From: Bordetella parapertussis
GTDB taxonomy: Bacteria; Pseudomonadota; Gammaproteobacteria; Burkholderiales; Burkholderiaceae_C
Length of the DNA: 13,795 nt
NCBI GenBank assembly: GCA_945888535.1
Contig: CAMDAN010000069.1
Coordinates: 1 to 13,795, forward strand
Reading direction: 5' to 3'
Of this stretch, positions 1 to 8,101 are shown one piece after another. Both the position numbers and the translations under genes were made by a program. Under the pieces are notes generated by a model. That model saw only the letters and a program-made list of their open reading frames with translations. It searched no databases and was not told the DNA's origin. The stretch's first letter is position 1; each line of letters starts with the position of its first letter.

Positions 1-176
1 ACCGATTGAATGACCTCGCGAAAGGTCAGCATGCCCACCAAATCGCCGTGCTCCATCACGACCAAAGACCCAATATCGCGCTCAGCCATCAGAGCGGCAG
101 CGTGCGCCAAGGGTTCGTCGGGCTGGGCGGTGTAAAGCGTTCCGCCTTTAACGCGCAAGATATCGCTGACTTTCAT
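1..176 (-). CDS. CBS-domain protein, N-terminal part (cut by window edge)
   Basis: Reading leftward from the ATG at 174-176, 58 codons are visible, beginning MKVSDILRVKGGTLYTAQ and continuing through AAALMAERDIGSLVVMEHG to GMLTFREVIQ. This is the typical first CBS motif: a strand, the helix AAxxMxxxxIGSLVV, then G-x-L-x-G-hydrophobic-x-T-x-R. CBS pairs usually bind adenine nucleotides and sense energy state; small stand-alone CBS proteins of about 145 residues are common in beta-proteobacteria. The start is well supported by AGGAG at 182-186, five bases upstream. The gene diverges from the metY-type gene. The rest lies outside the window, so ligand and partner cannot be judged. Confidence 0.85.
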   Translation of the reverse strand, partial: MKVSDILRVKGGTLYTAQPDEPLAHAAALMAERDIGSLVVMEHGDLVGMLTFREVIQS

Positions 177-290
177 AAGGGCTCCTTTAAGGCGGAAGGC
201 TGCGACAAGAAGGTCGCAGTTACAGGTTCGCTTGAATATAGCCCACAATGACACCGTTCGACTACACATTATTTAACGGAGAAGTTCCCC
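177..290. promoter_or_regulatory. Divergent intergenic region between CBS gene and metY
   Basis: This 114-base spacer must carry the control signals of both flanking genes. Rightward, TTACAG at 220-225 and CACAAT at 244-249 (18-base spacing) form a weak candidate sigma-70 promoter, and GGAGAAG at 278-284 is the ribosome site for the ATG at 291. Leftward, TATATT (complement of 235-240) is a good -10 with no convincing -35. A perfect 7-bp inverted repeat, CTGCGAC at 200-206 and GTCGCAG at 213-219 with a 6-base loop, lies between the two. The promoter assignments are inference from short motifs. Confidence 0.4.
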
Positions 291-1598
291 ATGACCGGCT
301 ACGCTGACCCCGGATTTGACACCCTTGCCCTGCACGCAGGCGCCACACCCGATGCCACCGGTGCTCGCGCTGTGCCTATCCACCTCACCACATCGTTTGT
401 TTTTGAGTCCAGCGACCAGGCCGCCTCTTTATTTAACCTGGAGCGGGCGGGCCATGTTTACAGCCGCATCAGCAACCCGACCAACGCGGTTTTAGAACAG
501 CGTGTTAGCGCCCTAGAAGGCGGCATCGGCGCTATCACAACAGCCAGTGGGCAAGCGGCTTTGCACTTGGCGATTTGCACCCTGATGGGCGCGGGTTCCC
601 ACATCGTTGCCTCCACAGCCTTGTACGGCGGATCGCACAATTTGCTCCACTACACTCTGCGCCGCTTCGGTATTGAGACTACTTTCGTTAACCCCAACGA
701 CTTAGATGCTTGGCGCGAGGCGGTTCGCCCCAATACGAAATTATTTTTTGGCGAAACGGTGGGCAACCCGGGGCTCGACGTTCTTGATATTGAAGCGGTC
801 AGCGCTATTGCCCACGAGCACGGCGTTCCGCTTTTGGTGGACTCCACCCTCACCTCGCCTTGGCTGATCAAGCCTTTTGATCATGGCGCAGATTTGATTT
901 ATCACTCTGCCACTAAGTTTTTGTCGGGCCACGGAACCGTGGTCGGCGGTATCGTGGTTGACAGCGGCCAGTTTGATTGGGAGCGCTCAGGAAAATTTGC
1001 CGAGCTCAGCCAAGTTTATGCAGGATTTCACAACATGGTGTTTACCGAAGAGAGCACCGTCGGCGCTTTCCTGCTGCGCGCTCGCCGTGAAGGTCTGCGG
1101 GACTTTGGGGCGTGCATGAGTCCGCATACGGCCTGGCTGATACTCCAAGGCATCGAAACGTTACCGTTGCGCATGGCTCGTCACATGGGCAATACCGAGA
1201 GAGTGGTTGAATTTTTGGCCAATCACCCGATGGTCTCGCGCGTGGGGCATCCGATGCTTGAAACCCACACCAGCCACGCATTGGCTAAAAAAATACTGCC
1301 CCGTGGCGCGGGTTCGGTATTTAGCTTTGACATCAAAGGCAGCCGCTTGCAAGGTCAAAAGTTCATTGAAGCCTTGAAAATCTTCAGCCACCTTGCCAAC
1401 GTCGGAGATTGCCGCAGCTTGGTAATTCACCCTGCAAGCACCACGCACTTCCGTATGGATGACGCCGCTTTGGTTAGCGCAGGTATTGGCCCTGGAACCA
1501 TTCGCTTATCGATCGGACTCGAAGACCCAGAAGATCTTTTAGAGGACTTGAAGCGGGCGCTTAAAGCTGCGGAGAAAGCGGCTGAGAAAGCAGCCTAG
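291..1598 (+). CDS. metY: O-acetylhomoserine sulfhydrylase (aminocarboxypropyltransferase), PLP-dependent
   Basis: The 435-residue product belongs to the Cys/Met-metabolism PLP enzymes (fold type I). It would make homocysteine directly from O-acetyl- (or O-succinyl-) homoserine and sulfide in the cytoplasm, a late step of methionine synthesis. Visible motifs are YSRISNPT at 57-64, the PLP-ring motif [11 protein letters not shown] at 107-117, VDSTLTSPW at 183-191, and the Schiff-base lysine K209 in [12 protein letters not shown] length near 430, rather than about 400, favours MetY over MetZ, though the acyl preference cannot be read from sequence. GGAG at 278-281 supports the start. The last 11 residues are the alanine/lysine/glutamate repeat [11 protein letters not shown], encoded by an imperfect 12-base repeat at 1566-1595. 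This tail overlaps the convergent FAD-oxidase gene by 38 bases. Confidence 0.88.
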   Translation: MTGYADPGFDTLALHAGATPDATGARAVPIHLTTSFVFESSDQAASLFNLERAGHVYSRISNPTNAVLEQRVSALEGGIGAITTASGQAALHLAICTLMGAGSHIVASTALYGGSHNLLHYTLRRFGIETTFVNPNDLDAWREAVRPNTKLFFGETVGNPGLDVLDIEAVSAIAHEHGVPLLVDSTLTSPWLIKPFDHGADLIYHSATKFLSGHGTVVGGIVVDSGQFDWERSGKFAELSQVYAGFHNMVFTEESTVGAFLLRARREGLRDFGACMSPHTAWLILQGIETLPLRMARHMGNTERVVEFLANHPMVSRVGHPMLETHTSHALAKKILPRGAGSVFSFDIKGSRLQGQKFIEALKIFSHLANVGDCRSLVIHPASTTHFRMDDAALVSAGIGPGTIRLSIGLEDPEDLLEDLKRALKAAEKAAEKAA

Positions 1599-2715
1599 TA
1601 ACCCAGTCAGCAATCGCCATAGAGCTAGTCAATCCCGGCGACTCTATTCCAAACAAGTTCACCAAGCCTGGGACACCATGCGTTTGAGGGCCTTGGATTA
1701 AAAAGTCTGCGGCGGGCGCGTTTGGGCCGCTGATTTTGGGACGAATGCCGGCGTAGCCACTTTGCAAAGCGCCATCCGGCAGGGCCGGCCAGTAAGTGCG
1801 AACGGCTGCGTAAAAAGCGTCGGCTCGGCTCGCATCCACTTGGAAATCGTCTGGGGTATCGACCCACTGAACGTCAGGCCCAAACTTGGCTTGACCACCC
1901 AAGTCCAATGTCAGGTGAACGCCCAAGCCAGCCGATTCAGGAACCGGATAAATTAAATGGCGAAACGGGGCGGCACTACTGAGGGTGAAGTAATTGCCTT
2001 TGGCGTAATAGGCGGTCGGAATGTTTTGGGGCGAAAGGCCTGTGAATTGGTGCGATAAAGCCGGAGCGATCAAACCAGCTGCGTTGATCAAAGTGTGCGA
2101 GGCAAGGACTGATCCGTCTGCCATATAAACCAGGTGCTGAGGGCTAGAAGTTGTGTGTAGGTCCAGTTCGACCGACTTAACCGCTGAATTCAAAACCACC
2201 ATGCCGCCCGCGTTTTCAAGATCGCCTTGAAAGGAGAGCATCAGTCCATGGCTATCCACAATGCCTGTGCCTGGAGACAAAAGCGCAGCAACGCATTTCA
2301 AAGCACCCTCCATCGCCATCGCTTCTTGGGCGCTCAGCCAACGCACATCGGCAACCCCGTTGGCGAGGGCTTGGTCTTGGATCGCTTTTAATTTGGGGAT
2401 TTGGCTAGGCTCGGTCGCCACGATGAGTTTTCCACACAAACAGTGGCCAATGCCGCGCTCTTGGCAGTAAGCGACCAATTGCGCTCGCCCTTGAACGCAC
2501 AAACTTGCTTTGAGTGACCCTGTGGGGTAATACATTCCGGCATGGATCACCTCGCTATTGCGGGCGCTGATGCCGGTTCCGATGGCATTTGCTGCTTCAA
2601 GCACCATGACTTCGCGCCCCTGCAATGCCAACGCCCGGGCCACGGCCAAACCGACCACCCCCGCACCAATGACGATGGCGTCTACGCTATCAATTTCAGA
2701 ATTTTGAGTCACCAC
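1561..2715 (-). CDS. lhgO: FAD-dependent oxidoreductase, L-2-hydroxyglutarate oxidase-like (DAO family)
   Basis: The product has 384 residues. An N-terminal Rossmann motif, [15 protein letters not shown] (15-29), is followed by acidic E40 ending strand 2, which binds the FAD ribose. Next comes [15 protein letters not shown] (50-64), typical of LhgO/L2HGDH-like proteins, and near the C-terminus [13 protein letters not shown], the closing FAD-contact segment. The family oxidises L-2-hydroxyglutarate or related 2-hydroxyacids and passes electrons to quinone or oxygen; substrate is inferred from family only. The best start is GTG at 2713-2715 (the next codon is also GTG); an in-frame stop lies about seven codons upstream and there is no clear ribosome site. 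The 3' end overlaps metY tail-to-tail by 38 bases. The start lies 85 bases from the preferred start of the divergent hydrolase. Confidence 0.82.
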   Translation of the reverse strand: MVTQNSEIDSVDAIVIGAGVVGLAVARALALQGREVMVLEAANAIGTGISARNSEVIHAGMYYPTGSLKASLCVQGRAQLVAYCQERGIGHCLCGKLIVATEPSQIPKLKAIQDQALANGVADVRWLSAQEAMAMEGALKCVAALLSPGTGIVDSHGLMLSFQGDLENAGGMVVLNSAVKSVELDLHTTSSPQHLVYMADGSVLASHTLINAAGLIAPALSHQFTGLSPQNIPTAYYAKGNYFTLSSAAPFRHLIYPVPESAGLGVHLTLDLGGQAKFGPDVQWVDTPDDFQVDASRADAFYAAVRTYWPALPDGALQSGYAGIRPKISGPNAPAADFLIQGPQTHGVPGLVNLFGIESPGLTSSMAIADWVTRLLSQPLSPQL

Positions 2716-2800
2716 AATGTCTACGCTTTTAAATCAGTCAATGAAACACGTCGCAATTGGGCACAATACGATGACATGCTTTTTCCACAAGGACCGCACC

Positions 2801-3607
2801 GTGCTCGTTAACGTTAACCAAACCCCTTTGTATGCCTACTCCGCAGGCAAAGCATTCAACCCAAGTCTACCGACTGTGGTGTTTATACACGGCGTTTTGA
2901 ATGACCACAGCGTTTGGATTTTACAAAGTCGGTATTTCGCAAACCACGGTTACAACGTCTTAGCGATTGATTTGCCCGGCCACTGCAAGAGCGCAGGAAA
3001 AGTTCCCGCCAGTGTGGAAGAAGCCGCCCAAACCGTTCTAGCCCTGCTCGATGCACTAGAAATCTCACAAGCCACCTTGATTGGCCACAGTTGGGGGGCT
3101 TTGATTGCGCTTGAGACGAGCGCATCCGCACCCCAACGGGTCAGTCATCTGGCGCTGGTCGGCGTCGCATTTCCGATGAAAGTTTCGCCTGCCTTGTTAG
3201 ATGCTGCGGTAAACGCGCCTATGAAAGGCATTGACATGGTCAATACCTTTTCACAGTCCACTCTCGCCCCGCCCCCGTCGACGCTTGGCCCTGGCACTTG
3301 GCTTTATGGAGGCTCGCGGGCTTTGATGCGTCGGGTTTTGGCGAGTAACAGCGAAGAGAATACTTTTTCTATTGGCTTTAACGCGTGCAACAACTACGCC
3401 AACGGCGAACGCGCTGTCGGCGCAGTGACATGCCCCATCTTGTTTTTAATGGGTGCCAACGACCAAATGACACCCCCCAAAGCCGCGCAAAGTTTGGTTA
3501 AATTGGCCCCACATGCAACGACCGTCACCGTTCAAGCGGGTCACCAATTAATGAGTGAAGCCCCTGACGCAGTGCTGGATGCTTTGCTGCAATTTATAAA
3601 GAAATAA
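2801..3607 (+). CDS. Alpha/beta hydrolase
   Basis: With the start chosen here the product has 268 residues and an alpha/beta-hydrolase fold with a complete triad. The oxyanion-hole motif is FIHGVLNDHSVW, the nucleophile elbow is GHSWG with S97, the acid is D221 in LFLMGANDQ, and the histidine is H248 in VQAGHQLMSEAP. The substrate is unknown; it could be an esterase, lipase-like enzyme or C-C hydrolase. The frame is open back to an ATG at 2717, but that lies one base from the divergent FAD-oxidase start and adds 28 residues with no fold-like character. AAGGA at 2789-2793 sits seven bases before GTG 2801, so I prefer that start. ATG 2741 and 2771 remain possible. It ends three bases from the stop of the convergent yihY. 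Confidence 0.8.
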   Translation: MLVNVNQTPLYAYSAGKAFNPSLPTVVFIHGVLNDHSVWILQSRYFANHGYNVLAIDLPGHCKSAGKVPASVEEAAQTVLALLDALEISQATLIGHSWGALIALETSASAPQRVSHLALVGVAFPMKVSPALLDAAVNAPMKGIDMVNTFSQSTLAPPPSTLGPGTWLYGGSRALMRRVLASNSEENTFSIGFNACNNYANGERAVGAVTCPILFLMGANDQMTPPKAAQSLVKLAPHATTVTVQAGHQLMSEAPDAVLDALLQFIKK

Positions 3608-3610
3608 GTT

Positions 3611-3638
3611 TTACAAAACCTCTGCAAGCATGCAGGGG
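3611..3638 (-). terminator. Possible intrinsic terminator overlapping the yihY 3' end
   Basis: An 8-bp stem with one wobble pair (3619-3626 with 3631-3638, 4-base loop 3627-3630) lies inside the last codons of yihY. Read leftward, in the yihY direction, it is followed at once by TTTTG and the stop codon. The U-run is short, so activity is uncertain. Read rightward, after the hydrolase gene, it has no U-run. It is the only hairpin I see at this convergent junction, which has a gap of three bases. Confidence 0.35.
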
Positions 3639-4843
3639 TGCTTTAAGGTCTTAGACCAAAAATCTCCACCCTGCGGCCCTGAGTACAACAACAAAGCACG
3701 GGCCAAGGGTTCAATCGACGTTTGCGCAGGATCAATCAGTACGACGAAACGGGCGTCACGCTCTTCTGCTTGCTCTTCTTGCAAAAGGCCGATCCAATCA
3801 AGCGCCATCAGGGCTTCTGTCACTGGTTCTAATTGCAAAGAATCAACACTTAAGTGGTCACACAACTGCGCCATCGTTTGGCCTTTAGATAGATGACCGT
3901 CAACTCCTTGCGAACGTGCTAATTGCAGTTGTTGAAGCACCTCTAAAGCCAATTGAAAACGCACACCGGGGCCGACTCTGCGCTTTGGCAGACCCGCCAA
4001 CAAACTGGGTACATGGGCGGTGAGCGCAGCGCCCAACAGAACGATGACCCAAGCTAAGTAAATCCAAACCAATAAAATCGGCAAGGTCGCAAACGCCCCA
4101 TACACCGCAGAGTAGGTGGGCACTTTGGCTAAATACATGGCCAGTATTTTTTTAGCCAGCTCTAAACCCGCCGCGACAAATACCCCGCCCATCCACGCAT
4201 GGCCCCAGCGCACATGGGTATTGGGAACGTAATGAAACATGGTCGCCATACCGGCAGCGACCATTAAAAATTGCACACTATCGAGAATCAAGCTAAACCC
4301 ACCAGGCATACCCAAGACCAAGCCCTTGGATGCCGAAACCGCGTAAGACGTCATGGTCACGCTGGCACCCAATAGCAGCGGTCCCAAGGTCATAGCAGAC
4401 CAATACAACAACAGGCGCTGTCCCATTGAACGAGGCGTTCGAACACGCCAAATACTATTGAGCGTGCGGTCAATCGTAAAAATCAAGGCAAACGCTGTGA
4501 CCGCGAGCGCGGCCAAGCCTGCAGTTCCTAACTTACTGGCTTTACCCGCAAACTGGTTGAGATACCCCAGCACTTGGCGGGCAATGTTGTCTGGTACCAA
4601 ACTCTCGATAAGCCACTTTTGCAGAACGTCTTGAAACTTCGCAAACATGGGGAATGCGGTAAAAATCGCCAGCGCTACCGTTATAAATGGGACCAAGGCG
4701 ATGGTGGTGGTAAAGGTCAGGCTACTGGCGGTCAGACCCAAACGGTCTTCCCGAAAGCGCTCGCGCAGGGTAGAAACCGCATGAAACCACGGCACATGGG
4801 CTACATCTTGGAGCCATTCTTGAAAACGTTGGAATAATCGCAT
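3611..4843 (-). CDS. yihY: YihY/UPF0761 family inner-membrane protein
   Basis: The 410-residue product has about six predicted membrane helices, at roughly 42-62, 103-124, 145-165, 184-206, 214-235 and 250-276. The family motifs SLTFTTTIALVPFITV (41-56) and YGAFATLPILLVWIYLAW (248-265) are clear. The family was once labelled ribonuclease BN (rbn) in error; its function is still unclear, with lipid or transport roles proposed. After the last helix there is a soluble tail of about 125 residues (SKGQTMAQLCDHL, then LMALDWIGLLQEE) that looks like a small winged-helix domain, as in other long beta-proteobacterial members. No clear ribosome site precedes the ATG. The gene starts 21 bases from the divergent DUF2069 gene. 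Confidence 0.88.
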   Translation of the reverse strand: MRLFQRFQEWLQDVAHVPWFHAVSTLRERFREDRLGLTASSLTFTTTIALVPFITVALAIFTAFPMFAKFQDVLQKWLIESLVPDNIARQVLGYLNQFAGKASKLGTAGLAALAVTAFALIFTIDRTLNSIWRVRTPRSMGQRLLLYWSAMTLGPLLLGASVTMTSYAVSASKGLVLGMPGGFSLILDSVQFLMVAAGMATMFHYVPNTHVRWGHAWMGGVFVAAGLELAKKILAMYLAKVPTYSAVYGAFATLPILLVWIYLAWVIVLLGAALTAHVPSLLAGLPKRRVGPGVRFQLALEVLQQLQLARSQGVDGHLSKGQTMAQLCDHLSVDSLQLEPVTEALMALDWIGLLQEEQAEERDARFVVLIDPAQTSIEPLARALLLYSGPQGGDFWSKTLKHPCMLAEVL

Positions 4844-4864
4844 GGCCGCTATGATGCCATTGAC
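4829..4864 (+). promoter_or_regulatory. Candidate sigma-70 promoter for the DUF2069 gene, nearly leaderless
   Basis: Only 21 bases separate the divergent starts of yihY (4843) and the DUF2069 gene (4865). TATGAT at 4850-4855 matches the -10 consensus at five of six positions. TTGGAA at 4829-4834 could be the -35, but the spacing is a short 15 bases and it lies inside yihY coding sequence. Transcription would begin about 4862, leaving almost no leader before the ATG, which fits the absence of a Shine-Dalgarno sequence. This is inference from short motifs. Confidence 0.35.
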
Positions 4865-5272
4865 ATGAAATTACCCGAAAACTTACCCGCTTCTTCCATT
4901 CCCTTGAACCTCCATAACGTCAACCTGAGCCGATGGCTTGCTGTTGGTAGTTTAGTCGGGCTGATCGTACTCAGCGTCGCCTGGGAGCTTTACCTTGCCC
5001 CCATCAAACCCGGCGGCTCCTTGTTAGCGCTTAAAGCCGTGCCTTTGTGTTTCCCTTTGGCGGGCCTGCTTAAAAACCGGATGTACACCTACCGCTGGGT
5101 CAGCCTCATGGTTTGGCTGTATTTCACAGAAGGCGTTGTTCGTGCATACAGCGACCGTGCGCCGAGCAACTACTGGGCTCTGTTGGAAGTCTTTTTGTGT
5201 CTGACTCTCTTTGCAGCTTGCGCGATGCACGTGCGCATTCGTCTGCGCCATGCCAAGGCCATTGCGGTATGA
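4865..5272 (+). CDS. DUF2069 family small membrane protein
   Basis: The 135-residue product has about four hydrophobic segments (roughly 24-44, 52-69, 76-94 and 103-121). The pattern LKAVPLCFPLAGLLKNRMYTYRW (written here only as family hallmark; LKAVPL at 56-61, TYRW at 75-78), VWLYFTEGVVRAYSD and a final basic stretch RIRLRH match the proteobacterial DUF2069 family. The function is unknown. It is the first gene of the rightward cluster. Its stop TGA overlaps the ATG of the next gene as ATGA, so translational coupling is likely. No ribosome site precedes its own ATG. Confidence 0.85.
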   Translation: MKLPENLPASSIPLNLHNVNLSRWLAVGSLVGLIVLSVAWELYLAPIKPGGSLLALKAVPLCFPLAGLLKNRMYTYRWVSLMVWLYFTEGVVRAYSDRAPSNYWALLEVFLCLTLFAACAMHVRIRLRHAKAIAV

Positions 5273-6705
5273 GTACCCCACTATTTTTAGAACAATTGCG
5301 CAGCATCGTTGGCCCTGCCAATGTATTGACCGAGGGCGATTTAACCGGCTACGAGTTGGATTGGCGCAAGCGCGAACGCGGCAAAGCCTTGGCCGTCGTG
5401 AGGCCCAGTTCGACTGAGCAAGTCGCCCAGGTCGTCAAGGCCTGTGTGCAAGCCGCTGTCAGCATCGTTCCGCAGGGCGGTAACACCGGCATGGTGGTCG
5501 GATCCACCCCCGACGCCAGTGGCACCCAAGTGGTTTTAAGCTTGACACGCATGAATGCGATTCGCGCTCTTGACGCTGACAATCTCACGATCACGGTCGA
5601 GGCCGGATGCGTTTTGCAAAACCTACAAGAGGCTTGCGATAAAGCCGGGTTCCTCTTCCCTTTGAGCTTGGCATCGGAAGGAAGTTGCACCATTGGTGGC
5701 AACTTAGGGACCAACGCCGGAGGAACACAGGTCGTGCGCTTTGGTAACACCCGCGAACTCTGCTTAGGCTTAGAAGTCGTCACCGCCCAAGGCGAAGTTT
5801 GGAGCGGGCTCACTGGCTTGCGAAAAGACAATACGGGCTATGACCTGCGCCACTTATTCATAGGATCCGAAGGCACTTTGGGCGTCATTACTGCGGCAAC
5901 GATGCGGCTTTACCCCAGCCCTAAAGCGCAGCTGACTGCGTTTGCCGCCCTGCCGAGTTTGCAAGACGCGGTAACTTTATTGGGCTTGGCACACCAACAC
6001 TTGAGCGCGGGGCTCACTGGTTTTGAAGTGATGGGGCAATTTGCTTTGGGTTTGGTGAAGAAACACTTTCCTGACCAGCGCGTTCCTTTATACGAAACCA
6101 GTCCGTATTGCGTTGTCTTAGAAAATTCAGACAGTGAATCCATGGAACACGCCCGCTCGCAGCTCGAACGCTTGCTCGAAGCGGCCATAGAAAATGGCTG
6201 TGTCAGTGACGCAGTCGTTGCTGAAAGCCTGGCCCAAGCCCGTGCGCTTTGGCATATCCGCGAGAGCATTCCTTTGGCGCAAGCGCAAGAAGGCCTCAAC
6301 ATCAAGCACGATATTTCTATCGCGGTATCCCGTATTCCAGAGTTTGTGGGATTGGCCGATGCGGCGCTTTCTAAAGCGTTTCCTGGAGTAAGACTGGTGA
6401 ACTACGGGCATTTAGGCGATGGCAATTTGCATTACAACGTCCAAGCGCCTTTTGGAGCGGATGCCGAAGTATTTTTGCGTGACCAAGAGGCGCCTATCAA
6501 CGCGGTGGTGTACGCCTTGGTCGATGCATTCAATGGCTCTATTTCGGCCGAACATGGCATTGGCAGCTTAAAGCGCGACACGCTCACCAAACACAAGTCG
6601 CCTGTGGCGTTGGGTTTGATGCGCTCGATTAAATCCGCGCTTGATCCCCATAATCTCTTTAACCCAGGCAGGATGTTGTCCTCACCAGCTGCTTTAGACT
6701 CTTAA
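5269..6705 (+). CDS. FAD-binding oxidoreductase, GlcD/D-2-hydroxyacid (D-2-hydroxyglutarate-type) dehydrogenase
   Basis: The product has 478 residues and the VAO/PCMH FAD fold. The pyrophosphate-binding loop is [16 protein letters not shown] (67-82), then [15 protein letters not shown] (138-152) and [12 protein letters not shown] (197-208). The C-terminal FAD-oxidase domain has [13 protein letters not shown] (378-390), where H381 and H388 are the expected metal ligands, and [12 protein letters not shown] (426-437), with E428/H429 the metal ligand and catalytic pair. It ends with the usual FNPGRML. This set fits D-2-hydroxyglutarate or D-lactate dehydrogenases; glycolate oxidase GlcD is less likely because no glcE/F genes adjoin. 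The frame is open from 5113, but the ATG at 5269, overlapping the DUF2069 stop, gives the normal N-terminus. Confidence 0.87.
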   Translation: MSTPLFLEQLRSIVGPANVLTEGDLTGYELDWRKRERGKALAVVRPSSTEQVAQVVKACVQAAVSIVPQGGNTGMVVGSTPDASGTQVVLSLTRMNAIRALDADNLTITVEAGCVLQNLQEACDKAGFLFPLSLASEGSCTIGGNLGTNAGGTQVVRFGNTRELCLGLEVVTAQGEVWSGLTGLRKDNTGYDLRHLFIGSEGTLGVITAATMRLYPSPKAQLTAFAALPSLQDAVTLLGLAHQHLSAGLTGFEVMGQFALGLVKKHFPDQRVPLYETSPYCVVLENSDSESMEHARSQLERLLEAAIENGCVSDAVVAESLAQARALWHIRESIPLAQAQEGLNIKHDISIAVSRIPEFVGLADAALSKAFPGVRLVNYGHLGDGNLHYNVQAPFGADAEVFLRDQEAPINAVVYALVDAFNGSISAEHGIGSLKRDTLTKHKSPVALGLMRSIKSALDPHNLFNPGRMLSSPAALDS

Positions 6706-6736
6706 GCGCTGCTCCATTCCTTTATTCTTAATTGCA

Positions 6737-7597
6737 ATGTCTCACACCGCCAACACTGACAAGCCCGCTGGACTTCGCCCCATCCGCCAACAATACGAAG
6801 ACCTGCTTCGCCACGCCTATACCCACGGCGTAGAAAAATCAGATCGCACCGGAACAGGAACCAAAAGTGTTTTTGGTTACCAGATGCGCTTTGATCTCAA
6901 TGAAGGCTTTCCGCTGGTCACCACCAAGAAAGTCCACCTGCGCTCCATCATTCAAGAGCTTTTGTGGTTTCTGACGGGTTCGAGTAACAACAACTGGCTC
7001 AAAGAACGCGGCGTATCGATCTGGGATGAATGGGCCGCACCCGACGGTGAGCTCGGGCCGGTCTATGGGGTGCAGTGGCGCAGTTGGCCCACGCCTGACG
7101 GCCGCCACATCGACCAAATCAGCGAACTCATGCAAACCTTGAAATCCAATCCGGATTCACGGCGCATGATCGTGAGTGCTTGGAATGTAGGCGAGTTATC
7201 CAAAATGGCGCTCATGCCTTGCCATGCTTTTTTTCAGTTTTATGTCGCACCCGCAAACGAAGGCAAAAAATCCAAGTTGAGCTGCCAACTTTACCAGCGC
7301 AGCGCTGATATTTTTTTGGGCGTTCCATTCAACATCGCCAGTTACGCCCTGCTCACCCACATGGTGGCGCAGCAATGTGATTTAGACGTGGGTGAATTTA
7401 TCTGGACGGGCGGCGACTGCCACGTTTACAGCAACCACCACACGCAAGTCGAACTTCAACTCAGCCGCCAGCCTTTGGCTTACCCTTCATTGCATATTTT
7501 GAGTCGCCCTGCTTCGATTTTTGACTACACCATGGAAGACTTTGAGGTTCGCGGCTACGAATCCCACCCTGCGATAAAAGCGCCGGTGGCCGTTTAA
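6737..7597 (+). CDS. thyA: Thymidylate synthase
   Basis: The 286-residue cytoplasmic enzyme methylates dUMP to dTMP with methylene-tetrahydrofolate, releasing dihydrofolate for FolA, encoded next. Nearly all ThyA signatures are present: [12 protein letters not shown] (36-47), [13 protein letters not shown] (107-115), the phosphate-binding RR at 142-143, catalytic C162 in [31 protein letters not shown] (184-203), and the C-terminal KAPVAV that closes the active site. Against the 264-residue E. coli enzyme it has about 16 extra N-terminal residues and a short insertion near 171-180. [10 protein letters not shown] carries Cys228 where E. coli has Thr. It begins 31 bases after the dehydrogenase. 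No ribosome site is visible. Confidence 0.98.
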   Translation: MSHTANTDKPAGLRPIRQQYEDLLRHAYTHGVEKSDRTGTGTKSVFGYQMRFDLNEGFPLVTTKKVHLRSIIQELLWFLTGSSNNNWLKERGVSIWDEWAAPDGELGPVYGVQWRSWPTPDGRHIDQISELMQTLKSNPDSRRMIVSAWNVGELSKMALMPCHAFFQFYVAPANEGKKSKLSCQLYQRSADIFLGVPFNIASYALLTHMVAQQCDLDVGEFIWTGGDCHVYSNHHTQVELQLSRQPLAYPSLHILSRPASIFDYTMEDFEVRGYESHPAIKAPVAV

Positions 7598-7603
7598 CTT
7601 GTC

Positions 7604-8098
7604 ATGCAACTGCATCTGATTTTTGCTCGCACTGCCAATGGCGTGATTGGTCAAGACAACGCATTGCCCTGGCACTTGCCAGAAGACTTGGCTCACTTCA
7701 AGCGCATAACGCTTGGCTGCCCGGTCATCATGGGGCGAAAAACCTGGGATTCCCTTCCCCCAAAATTCAGGCCTCTGCCCGGACGGCGCAATGTGGTCGT
7801 GTCGCGCCAAACGCACTTTGATGCCCCCGGCGCTGTGCATGCGAACTCCATCCAAGCCGCTTTAGACCTGTGCGCTTCGGATGCACATGTTTGGGTTATT
7901 GGCGGCGCTCAGATGTACGTCCACGCCCTGCCCTTGGCCCACTCGGCTGTAGTCACAGAAATTGATCTGGAATGCCTAGGAGACGCCTTCGCTCCTGCGT
8001 TTGGATCGCACTGGGAAGAAACCCATCGCGAGCGCCACACCTCAGCCCAAGGTTTGGCCTACAGCTTTGTGACTTTGCAAAATACATCATTGAAATAA
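7604..8098 (+). CDS. folA: Dihydrofolate reductase
   Basis: The 164-residue enzyme reduces dihydrofolate to tetrahydrofolate with NADPH, restoring the cofactor that ThyA consumes. The substrate loop NGVIGQDNALPWHLPEDL (12-29) holds the conserved acid D28, equal to E. coli D27. It is followed by VIMGRKTWDSLP (41-52), LPGRRNVVVSR and the NADPH-binding VWVIGGAQMY. The length is normal for chromosomal type I enzymes. The ATG is six bases after the thyA stop, with no Shine-Dalgarno sequence, so the two are probably one transcript with re-initiation. Confidence 0.97.
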   Translation: MQLHLIFARTANGVIGQDNALPWHLPEDLAHFKRITLGCPVIMGRKTWDSLPPKFRPLPGRRNVVVSRQTHFDAPGAVHANSIQAALDLCASDAHVWVIGGAQMYVHALPLAHSAVVTEIDLECLGDAFAPAFGSHWEETHRERHTSAQGLAYSFVTLQNTSLK

Positions 8099-8101
8099 GT
8101 C

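Noticed and set aside
5113..5268. Upstream extension of the FAD dehydrogenase frame
   Set aside because: It is out of frame within the DUF2069 gene, and the product has the normal family N-terminus from ATG 5269.
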